Below are positions 57,949-64,000 of a DNA stretch of 64,000 nucleotides, in pieces (within the stretch, counting starts at the first letter, position 1; each line of letters starts with the position of its first letter). Origin of the DNA: Chitinimonas_A lacunae (GTDB lineage Bacteria > Pseudomonadota > Gammaproteobacteria > Burkholderiales > Chitinimonadaceae); assembly GCF_042650885.1 (NCBI RefSeq), contig NZ_JBHSBU010000001.1, positions 4,278,001-4,342,000 of the forward strand. Direction: 5' to 3'. Position numbers and translations under genes: made by a program. The notes below the pieces were generated by a model. It saw only the letters and a program-made list of their open reading frames with translations, searched no databases and had not been told where the DNA came from.

Positions 57949-58548
57949 ATGCCCATCATCACTCTCTTCACTCCCGCCGACTACCAGACCATGCCCTGGA
58001 AAAACGGTGGTGGCAGCACGCTTGAATTGTTGCGGCAGCCTTATCCGGGCGATCCGGCGCGTTTTCTGTACCGCGTATCGATCGCGACGGTGGCGGCTGA
58101 TGGGCCGTTTTCGCATTTTCCCGGGGTGGAGCGTTGGTTGATGCTGCTCGAAGGTGCGGGGATGGAACTTGCGCTGAGCGATGGGCGGACCTTGGAGTTG
58201 GATAGGCCCTTGCATCCGCTGCGCTTTGCTGGCGAGCTCGAGGTGGTGGGCGAGCTGTTCAAAGGGCCGATTCGTGATTTCAATCTGATGGTCGACCGCA
58301 ACGGCTGCGCCGCTGAACTAGAAGTGGTCCGGCTCGGTGCTAGCGAGTCGCAGTACGAGGTGGTCGATGACTGTCTGCTGCTTTATCTGCTCGAAGGCGG
58401 TCTGACATTGCGCCAGGCCGGGCAGGAACACGATCTGGCGCCGCAGCAGTTACTGAGGATCGAAGGCGCGGGCGCCTGGAAACTGCTGGCGGCCGGGCAG
58501 GGTGCTGTGGCCGTGGTGATGCGTCTGCACGATCGGACGGCTGACTAG
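57949..58548 (+). CDS. HutD/Ves family cupin protein
   Basis: A 199-residue cupin-like protein of the HutD/Ves family. The opening PADYQTMPWKNGGGSTLELL is the family signature, then RVSIATVAADGPFSHFPGVERWLMLLEG. HutD is linked to control of histidine use in pseudomonads and Ves to cold-shock; no hut genes are here, so the role is open. ATG 57949 is preferred; the upstream ATG at 57907 adds 14 residues with no family match. Confidence 0.85.
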   Translation: MPIITLFTPADYQTMPWKNGGGSTLELLRQPYPGDPARFLYRVSIATVAADGPFSHFPGVERWLMLLEGAGMELALSDGRTLELDRPLHPLRFAGELEVVGELFKGPIRDFNLMVDRNGCAAELEVVRLGASESQYEVVDDCLLLYLLEGGLTLRQAGQEHDLAPQQLLRIEGAGAWKLLAAGQGAVAVVMRLHDRTAD

Positions 58549-58731
58549 AAATATTACAATTGTGCCATTTGTAGACAAAAGTCCGAAAAAGTGTTGTTTC
58601 TGAGCAAAAACTCTATCGAGTAAATAATCTAAATTTTTGTCGCGACGGGATGGGCTGGGCTAGGATGCGCTGCCCGGTTCGAGCAATTGCTCGATTCAAA
58701 ACACGGGCCTCGATAAACAGGAGACAACCCG
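58549..58731. other. AT-rich gap upstream of the secreted hydrolase
   Basis: 183 bases, much lower GC than the surroundings, without hairpin or repeat copy; probably holds the promoter of the hydrolase pair. Confidence 0.4.
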
Positions 58732-59508
58732 ATGCTATCCCGTCTGTGTTTCAGCCTCGCCGCCGCCTTCTGCCTGACCGGCGCCCTGGCTTCGGCTCAG
58801 GAAACCGCCGTTGTATTCGTCAACGGCATGAACAACAGCTTTGACGACGCCATCGCCAATACCCAGGTGCTGAAACAGCGCGTTGGCCAGAACGGCAGCG
58901 GCCGTGGTTTCCTCTACGGCAATGCCTACAACGCCAGCAACGGCTTCTTCCAGGACCTGTGGCAGGTGTTCAAGCAAAAAGGGCAGGAAGGCGATGCATC
59001 GGGGTTCTGGCGCCTGCTCGACGGCGGTCAGGTCCAGCCCGGTTGGATGACCGAAGCGCTGCGCGACCGCTATGTGGCCGAACTGACCAAGGCCGTCGCG
59101 CCGGAGCTGCCCGAGCATCTCAAATACTATCGCCAGCATCTGAGCGCCCAGCGCAAGCTGGTGCTGGTGGCCCACTCCCAGGGCAATCTCTACGCCAATA
59201 TCTCGCACAATATCCTGATCGGCGAATCCAAAACCGCCGCTGCCCAGGTCTCGACCGTCGGTGTCGCGTCGCCTGCGTCGCGGCTGATTCCCGGGGCCAC
59301 CTATGTGACTTCCTCGGCCGATACGGTGGTCGGCGCCCTGCGGCTGGTCCAGCCGGTATTGCCGTCCAATAGCGATGTGGGTTTCCACCCGTTCAAGGAC
59401 TTCCTCGGCCACTCGTTCGCCAAGATCTATATGGATAACGGCCTGGCCGCCGTGCGGCCGATCGTGCGCGAAATCGACCGTCGTTCGGCCCAGCCGGCCC
59501 TGCGCTGA
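58732..59508 (+). CDS. Secreted alpha/beta-hydrolase-like protein
   Basis: A 258-residue exported protein. Signal peptide to about residue 22 (TGALASA). VVFVNGMNN at 27-35 looks like a hydrolase oxyanion-type strand/loop, and S149 in VLVAHSQGN is a lipase-like nucleophile elbow. Candidate acid and histidine lie in TSSADTVVGAL and the FHPFKDFLGHSF segment. Likely an esterase/lipase-type enzyme, substrate unknown. Ribosome site AGGAGACAA is upstream. Four bases separate it from the next gene, so the two probably act together. Confidence 0.7.
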   Translation: MLSRLCFSLAAAFCLTGALASAQETAVVFVNGMNNSFDDAIANTQVLKQRVGQNGSGRGFLYGNAYNASNGFFQDLWQVFKQKGQEGDASGFWRLLDGGQVQPGWMTEALRDRYVAELTKAVAPELPEHLKYYRQHLSAQRKLVLVAHSQGNLYANISHNILIGESKTAAAQVSTVGVASPASRLIPGATYVTSSADTVVGALRLVQPVLPSNSDVGFHPFKDFLGHSFAKIYMDNGLAAVRPIVREIDRRSAQPALR

Positions 59509-59512
59509 GCCG

Positions 59513-60091
59513 ATGAAGCGGTGGATCTTTCTGCTGGCGGGGCTGGGCATGCTTGGCGCTGTCGGCTGGTGGTGGTGGCCGGCGCCGGTGGCCGCTGCCG
59601 CGCCGCCGGCTCCTGCGCCGGGCGCGGCAAGCATGGCCAGCATGCCGTCGTCGCTTCCTGCTCATCCGATGCTGAGCGCCCAGCAACTCGACCCGCGCGA
59701 CCGCGATGAGGATGGCAATGGTCTGCCTGATCATCTCGATCAATATATCGCCCGCGAATACGCAGCCACTCCGATCGCCCGTCGTACCGCCCAGCGTCTG
59801 GCCCGCTCGTGGCTCGAAGCTGCTGCCGAGGTGCGCGATCCGGAAGCGGCCCGTCGCGTCGGTCAGCAGATTGCGCGCGGGATCGCCTGCATGTTGAGCC
59901 CCGCGGTCACCGCAGAAGCCGGGGTCGATGTGCTGGAGATGCGGCGCCGGATGCTCGATACCCGGGCCGAGGCGTTGGCCACACCCGAGCGGACCGAGGG
60001 TTATCTGCGTTTTCAGCACTACGCCAATGGGCTGTATTTCGACGATCCCGGCGAAGGCGCCTGTGAGGCGGAAAGCGCTGGCACCGCCTGA
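59513..60091 (+). CDS. Hypothetical membrane-anchored protein with Ca-binding-type loop
   Basis: A 192-residue protein with an N-terminal anchor or signal (RWIFLLAGLGMLGAVGWWWW), an Ala/Pro-rich linker, then DPRDRDEDGNGLPDHLD at about 60-76, an aspartate-rich loop of the EF-hand/thrombospondin type 3 kind, and a helical C-terminal part with two Cys (about C136 and C186). It follows the secreted hydrolase by four bases and may modulate or tether it. Family not recognised; the calcium role is inferred from the loop. Confidence 0.65.
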   Translation: MKRWIFLLAGLGMLGAVGWWWWPAPVAAAAPPAPAPGAASMASMPSSLPAHPMLSAQQLDPRDRDEDGNGLPDHLDQYIAREYAATPIARRTAQRLARSWLEAAAEVRDPEAARRVGQQIARGIACMLSPAVTAEAGVDVLEMRRRMLDTRAEALATPERTEGYLRFQHYANGLYFDDPGEGACEAESAGTA

Positions 60092-60107
60092 GTGGAACAG
60101 GAAGGAA

Positions 60108-60193
60108 GGCATGCAGAAAATGCATGCCAAATTGAATAGAGGCAAGACCTAGTCTTGCCTCTATATTTTTTTGCCATGCAAAAAATGCATGGC
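60108..60193. repeat. Three consecutive hairpins around a terminator
   Basis: Two near-identical palindromes (GGCATGCA...TGCATGCC at 60108-60128; GCCATGCA...TGCATGGC at 60173-60193) flank a central intrinsic terminator (60137-60172). Confidence 0.6.
60137..60172 (+). terminator. Terminator of the hydrolase operon
   Basis: Perfect 12-bp stem TAGAGGCAAGAC / GTCTTGCCTCTA around a three-base loop, with a TTTTTTT run. It may also serve the convergent binding-protein gene. Confidence 0.9.
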
Positions 60194-60206
60194 AGCTGGA
60201 GTGGAC

Positions 60207-61346
60207 TCAGCGCATCAGGCGACCTTCGCCATCCATCACGGTGATTTCCACATAGCGCGAGCCGGCACGGTTGTCAGGCGAGAAATTGAGCTTGAAGCCG
60301 CCCAGATCGAAATCCTGCATGGTTTCGAGCGCCTGCATCAGCTTCTCGCCGGTTGGCTGGGGACCGGCCCGCTTCAGACCTTCGGCCAGGACCCGGCAGT
60401 TCAGGTAGGTTTCCATGCCCAGATAGTTGAAAGGCAGCTCGGGAGCGAATTTCTTGACCGTGGCCTGGTAGTCCTTGACCAGCGGGCTGCGGGCCGAATA
60501 GGGGTAGGGCATGGTCTGGGCGATGCCGGTACCGCGGGCGGCGGAGCCGGCAATCTCGTACAGCCGCTTGGCGTCGACCACCGACACGGCATACATCTGG
60601 GCCGGACTGCCCGCGGCACGCAGCGCCTTGACCAGCTTGCCGCCGGCTTCCTCGAGGCCGCCCAGGAAGACTGCGTGCGGAGAGGCATCGATGATCTTGC
60701 GGGCCGCCTCGCTGACATCATTGGTGCGCGGGTCGTAGCCGGCTTCGGCGACGATCTCCAGCTCATTGCGCCGGGCCAGTTGCTTGACCACGAACAGCCC
60801 GGCTTTGCCGTCGGCATCGTTCTGGTACAGGATCGCCACGCGCTGGCCGCCCAGCGATTTGATCTGCTCGATGATCTTGCGGATTTCGTCGGTCCAGCTG
60901 GCCCGGGTGTGGAACACATAGGGATTGACCGGGTTACGCAGTTGCTCGGCACCAATGATCGGGCCGATCAGCGGCACCTTGGCGTCGTTGAGCACGTTCT
61001 GGCGGATCAGGGTCAGCGGGCCGACAATGCCGGCGGCGCCCAGCAGGGCCACCACCTTGTCCTTCTCAATCAGCTCACGCGCTGCTGCGGCGTGCTTATT
61101 GCCGTCGAAGGCATCGTCGCGCACCACATGGACCAGCTTGTGGCCGTTGATGCCGCCGCGCGCATTGATCGAGTCGATGCAGGCACGCAGCGTACCCCGG
61201 GCAACCCGGGCGTCATCGGCCATCGTCGGGTAGGAAGAGGGCACGATCTGACCGACGCGGATGTCTTCCAGCGCCGGTGCCGCCAGCGAGGCGACTGCGG
61301 TGCCGGCCAGGATCAGCGAGCGGAGGGCGGTGGGAAACTTGGGCAT
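60207..61346 (-). CDS. Branched-chain amino-acid-type ABC binding protein
   Basis: A 379-residue exported periplasmic-binding protein of the LivJ/LivK (type I fold) group. Signal peptide about 1-24 (SLAAPA). IRVGQIVPSSYP, VARGTLRACIDSINARGGINGHKL, LLGAAGIVGPLTL and VYYQNDADGKAGL-like VAILYQNDADGKAG are family pieces. AAGGAG precedes ATG 61346. No LivHMGF genes lie beside it; it may deliver amides, peptides or amino acids to permeases encoded elsewhere. Confidence 0.87.
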   Translation of the reverse strand: MPKFPTALRSLILAGTAVASLAAPALEDIRVGQIVPSSYPTMADDARVARGTLRACIDSINARGGINGHKLVHVVRDDAFDGNKHAAAARELIEKDKVVALLGAAGIVGPLTLIRQNVLNDAKVPLIGPIIGAEQLRNPVNPYVFHTRASWTDEIRKIIEQIKSLGGQRVAILYQNDADGKAGLFVVKQLARRNELEIVAEAGYDPRTNDVSEAARKIIDASPHAVFLGGLEEAGGKLVKALRAAGSPAQMYAVSVVDAKRLYEIAGSAARGTGIAQTMPYPYSARSPLVKDYQATVKKFAPELPFNYLGMETYLNCRVLAEGLKRAGPQPTGEKLMQALETMQDFDLGGFKLNFSPDNRAGSRYVEITVMDGEGRLMR

Positions 61347-61671
61347 GATATAGGCTCCTTCGATGCCTGCTTCGAGCCTCCGCCCGGGGTCGCGACTACG
61401 GTCGACCAGGATAGCGATCGGGGGGACTCTTATTATGTTTAGATGTTTAGCCGGTTTTACCAAACCAGCGGGACATGATTGGGCGCCCAGGCGCACAACG
61501 GCCCGCAAACAGCGGGCCGGCGACGAGTATAGGCCGGTCGGACCGGCAGGGCGATTCCCGCTGATCCGTCTTGATAAGAATACAACAGTACAATAATCTG
61601 GTCAGTTGCCTTGGCAGCGTGGCGCGCTTGCCACGCTGTGCTGGCCTGAGCGGGGCGGCTACAATACGGGG
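61347..61671. other. Divergent region between the binding protein and the Nudix gene
   Basis: 325 bases. Contains a hairpin at 61499-61518 (GGCCCGC / GCGGGCC), with no T-run. An AT-rich stretch near 61570-61600 is the likely promoter area of the Nudix gene. A CATAAT-like box for the minus gene occurs near 61428-61440. No gene seen. Confidence 0.4.
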
Positions 61672-62277
61672 ATGTTGATCCTGCCCAGCGACTCCAGCGA
61701 GGCACGCGACTGGCTCGCGCGCCGACTCGACAGCCACCGCCAGCCTGGCGGCGGCGACTTGTCCACCGAAGGCGAGACCTCTCCTGCGGCAGTATTGCTC
61801 CCCATCGTATTGCGCCCCGGTGCTCCCACGCTGCTGCTGACCAGACGCAATGACCGCCTGAGCCACCACGCTGGCCAGATCAGCTTTCCGGGCGGTCGGA
61901 TCGAATTCGAAGAAACCCCCGAACAGGCCGCGCTGCGCGAAACCTGGGAAGAAGTCGGCATCGCCGCCGAACATATTATTCCCGTCGGTCGCCTGTCCCC
62001 CTACGTCACCATTTCGCGCTTTCGCATCACCCCGGTGGTCGGGCTGGTGGCGCCGTCGTTCACGCTGAACCTGGCACCTGACGAGGTGGCCGAGGCGTTC
62101 GAAGTGCCGCTGTCCTTTGTGCTCGAGCGTGCCAACTACCGCGAACACGGCGTCGATCTGCCCGGCCGTCGGGTTGTCAGCCATGCACTCGACTGGCAAG
62201 GCCGCCTGATCTGGGGTGCCACGGCCGGTATGCTGATGATGTTTCTGCGCACCGTGCGCGAAGAAAGCACCGAGTGA
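61672..62277 (+). CDS. Nudix CoA pyrophosphatase (NudL type)
   Basis: A 201-residue hydrolase that splits CoA and related dinucleotides to 4'-phosphopantetheine and nucleotides. The CoA-specific LLTRRNDRLSHHAGQISFPGG segment leads into a Nudix box (GGRIEFEE, then LRETWEEVGI; all acidic residues intact). The C-terminal RVVSHALDWQGRLIWGATAGML is also typical of the NudL group. ATG 61672 gives the family length. A separate gene from the GNAT/rnhA pair. Confidence 0.9.
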   Translation: MLILPSDSSEARDWLARRLDSHRQPGGGDLSTEGETSPAAVLLPIVLRPGAPTLLLTRRNDRLSHHAGQISFPGGRIEFEETPEQAALRETWEEVGIAAEHIIPVGRLSPYVTISRFRITPVVGLVAPSFTLNLAPDEVAEAFEVPLSFVLERANYREHGVDLPGRRVVSHALDWQGRLIWGATAGMLMMFLRTVREESTE

Positions 62278-62309
62278 GCGGTAGGTTCAGCCTTATTAAA
62301 TATTTCTGT

Positions 62310-62324
62310 AAAACATCTACTAGA
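62310..62324 (+). repeat. Short intergenic motif AAAACATCTACTAGA
   Basis: Copy with two changes from AAAATnTCTGCTAGA. ATTTCTGT upstream matches the copy at 9785, so it is not a chance match to the core alone. Confidence 0.5.
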
Positions 62325-62434
62325 TCCATAGCGATGTTTACTAGAAATAGAAAAAATTTCCCCCAAACCCTCCTGCGGCGGAACGCTTTTTCCGTTGCCG
62401 CCTCGCCGCGCCTTCCGCGAGCGGGCGCAGACTG

Positions 62435-62986
62435 GTGAGCCACGCCGCCGCTGAAGCCGTGCTGCTTTCGCCACGGCTGCGGCTTGAACCGTTGCGGCGT
62501 GCTCATGCGGTCCTGTTGTTTGGCGGTTTTGCCGAGCCCGCCCTATACGATTTTCTGCCACAACATCCACCCGGTTCCGTGACCGAGCTGGCGGAACGCT
62601 ATGCCGGGCTGGAAAGCCGTCGCTCGCCGACCGACGACGAGTGGTGGCTCAACTGGGTGGTGCGTGAACAGGACAGTCAGGACTGCGTCGGCCTGATCGA
62701 GGCCGGGGTCGCAAACGACGGCCGGGCGCGGCTGGGCTATTTCATCTTTGTGGCGCATCAGCGTCGTGGCTTTGCCACCGAAGCCTGTTGCGCGGTGCTC
62801 GATCACCTGCATCGATGCTTCGCCGCCCATCAGGTCGAGCTGACGCTGGACAGCCGTAACCGCGCCTCGCGTCAACTGGCCGAACGGCTCGGTTTCGTCC
62901 AGACCGCACTGCGGCCCAATGCCGATTTCTTCAAGGGTCGCCCAAGCGATCAATACCACTATCGATATCAATGGACATCACAATGA
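62435..62986 (+). CDS. GNAT acetyltransferase
   Basis: A 183-residue N-acetyltransferase. LGYFIFVAHQRRGFATEACCAVLDHL contains the acetyl-CoA-binding Q/R-x-x-G-x-A motif, and NRASRQLAERLGFVQT is the C-terminal signature. GTG start at 62435 with only a weak ribosome site. It overlaps rnhA by four bases (ATGA), so it is translated with it. Substrate unknown; no ribosomal protein or toxin context suggests one. Confidence 0.8.
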   Translation: MSHAAAEAVLLSPRLRLEPLRRAHAVLLFGGFAEPALYDFLPQHPPGSVTELAERYAGLESRRSPTDDEWWLNWVVREQDSQDCVGLIEAGVANDGRARLGYFIFVAHQRRGFATEACCAVLDHLHRCFAAHQVELTLDSRNRASRQLAERLGFVQTALRPNADFFKGRPSDQYHYRYQWTSQ

Positions 62987-63417
62987 GCGATCTGGTCGAG
63001 GTCTACACCGATGGCGCTTGCAAAGGCAATCCCGGCCCGGGTGGCTGGGGCGCGCTGCTGGTCTACAAGGGCCAGGAAAAGGAACTGTTCGGCGGCGAGG
63101 CCGACACCACCAACAACCGGATGGAACTGATGGCCGTGATTGCCGCGCTCGAAGCGCTCAAGCGGCCGTGTCAGGTGCGGGTCTATCTCGACTCGCAATA
63201 TGTGCAGAACGGGATATCGAGCTGGATCCACGGCTGGAAACGCAACGGCTGGCGCACCGCCGACAAGAAGCCGGTCAAGAATGTCGATCTGTGGCAGCGG
63301 CTCGACAGCGCCGTGGAACGCCATCAGATCGAGTGGCAATGGGTCAAGGGCCATGCCGGCCACGCCGGCAACGAGCGCGCCGATGCGCTGGCCAACAAGG
63401 GTGTCGCCTTGGGCTAG
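62983..63417 (+). CDS. rnhA: Ribonuclease HI
   Basis: A 144-residue RNase H that removes RNA from RNA-DNA hybrids. All catalytic residues are seen: D10 (YTDGACKGN), E48 (NNRMELM), D70 (YLDSQYV), H124 and D134 (GHAGNERADALAN). The start at 62983 overlaps the GNAT stop (ATGA). The GloB/methyltransferase usually next to rnhA are 30 kb away here, so that neighbourhood is split. Followed after five bases by a P-loop kinase. Confidence 0.97.
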   Translation: MSDLVEVYTDGACKGNPGPGGWGALLVYKGQEKELFGGEADTTNNRMELMAVIAALEALKRPCQVRVYLDSQYVQNGISSWIHGWKRNGWRTADKKPVKNVDLWQRLDSAVERHQIEWQWVKGHAGHAGNERADALANKGVALG

Positions 63418-63422
63418 CCACG

Positions 63423-64000
63423 ATGCGCGCCGCCCTGTTTATCGGCTTGCCCGGCTGCGGCAAGTCCACCTTGTTCCGCCAACGTTTTGTCGATACCCAT
63501 CTGCGGCTCAATCTCGATATGCTGCGCACCCGCCATCGCGAGGCCATCCTGTTCGAGGCGATGATCCGGGCCAAGCAGCCGCTGGTGCTCGACAATACCC
63601 ACCTCACCCGCAGCGAACGCGCCCGTTATCTGCCGGCCCTGCTGGCGGCGCATTTCGAGGTGGAAGCCTATTACTTTCTGCCCGATGTGGACGGCTGCCT
63701 CGCCCGCAACGCCCAGCGCGAAGGCCGGGCCTGTGTGCCCCCGGTCGCCATCCTGAGTGGAATGAAGCGCCTGGAGCCGCCCAGCCTGGCCGAGGGGTTT
63801 GCCCGTATCTGGGCCGTCGAGCTGAGAGGGGAGGGCTTTGTGATGCAGCCGTATTCTTCGGACTCGCTGCCCGGGTCAGCCGCTTGGCCGCCTTCTCTGC
63901 ACGACTGTTCGCTATTGCCCGGCGCCATTGGCGCGCCGCCGGGGCAGGCGCAAACACTTTCCGTCCCCATCAGCGCATCCGCTGCCGTGGAGAGCACGGC
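63423..64000 (+). CDS. P-loop kinase-like ATPase (partial)
   Basis: The first 192 residues are in the window; the frame runs off the end. A Walker A GLPGCGKST is at about 8-16, RLNLDMLRTRHREAI follows as a nucleoside/polynucleotide kinase-like region, and LVLDNTHLTRSERARYLPAL is the Walker B/lid-type DNTHxTxxxR motif of the AAA_33/polynucleotide-kinase-like family. It lies five bases after rnhA, so a role in nucleic-acid repair or RNA end processing is possible but not shown. The stop is outside the window. Confidence 0.8.
   Translation, partial: MRAALFIGLPGCGKSTLFRQRFVDTHLRLNLDMLRTRHREAILFEAMIRAKQPLVLDNTHLTRSERARYLPALLAAHFEVEAYYFLPDVDGCLARNAQREGRACVPPVAILSGMKRLEPPSLAEGFARIWAVELRGEGFVMQPYSSDSLPGSAAWPPSLHDCSLLPGAIGAPPGQAQTLSVPISASAAVEST

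Noticed and set aside
61363..61596. Small plus-strand frame between the binding protein and the Nudix gene
   Set aside because: No ribosome site, no recognisable product, and it spans the promoter region and a hairpin.

Overview
The window reads as chromosomal DNA of a GC-rich Gram-negative betaproteobacterium. Supporting signs are the CcoS, cobA/DUF934/cysI, mmsBA and gcdH gene sets, the tRNA Gly-Cys-Leu cluster, OmpA-type barrels and a TonB receptor, and many c-di-GMP proteins. A Neisseriales/Chitinimonas-like lineage is a guess from gene content only. No phage, insertion sequence, CRISPR array or rRNA operon was seen. Coding density is high, and almost all the AT-rich DNA lies in the short intergenic gaps.

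Layout. 1-2.5 kb: start of a minus-strand peptide gene with a double-glycine-type leader, then a BaeSR-like two-component system. 3.1-5.6 kb: mmsB and mmsA (valine catabolism) behind a palindromic operator. 6-9.6 kb: a secreted M35-type metalloprotease followed by a secreted paralogue of its N-terminal domain, a DUF4870 membrane protein and two small outer-membrane barrels. 9.9-17.3 kb: a glutamine-synthetase-like ligase, a glutarate CoA-transferase/glutaryl-CoA dehydrogenase pair, a diguanylate cyclase and an IclR regulator; two IclR-like palindromes lie in front of gcdH. 18.2-27.4 kb: a complete glycogen cluster, glgB-glgX-pgm-glgC-glgA, preceded by an orphan intrinsic terminator. 27.5-34.4 kb: a diguanylate cyclase with an ethylene-receptor-like membrane domain, an acetyltransferase, two cytochromes c, a methyltransferase divergent from gloB, and mltD. 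34.8-43 kb: two orphan periplasmic binding proteins around an unknown protein, an MscS channel with a cyclic-nucleotide domain, an EAL-like/HDOD protein, a YiaAB/EF-hand fusion and a DUF429 protein. 43-52 kb: sulfite reduction (cysI, DUF934, cobA), a large TonB-dependent receptor and pepN. 52-60 kb: a CheY-like regulator and a REC-PAS-GGDEF-EAL protein, a NadM/Nudix plus nadA pair, five tRNA genes, a HutD/Ves protein and a secreted hydrolase with a small partner. 60-64 kb: a branched-chain amino-acid-type binding protein, a CoA Nudix hydrolase, a GNAT, rnhA and a P-loop kinase cut by the window end.

Themes. Carbon storage (glg cluster), amino-acid and glutarate breakdown (mms, gcd, puuA-like) and c-di-GMP signalling (three GGDEF proteins with intact motifs and one degenerate EAL/HDOD protein) dominate. 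The most unusual material is non-coding: a family of about 100-bp elements with GCGCATTTCC ends in four gaps, a short AAAATnTCTGCTAGA-like motif in at least five gaps, a possible second repeat family, and plus-strand terminators with no plus-strand gene upstream. The most interesting protein-level items are the protease with its orphan domain, the ethylene-receptor-like cyclase with an Asp-to-Asn change at a key position, and the YiaAB/EF-hand fusion.
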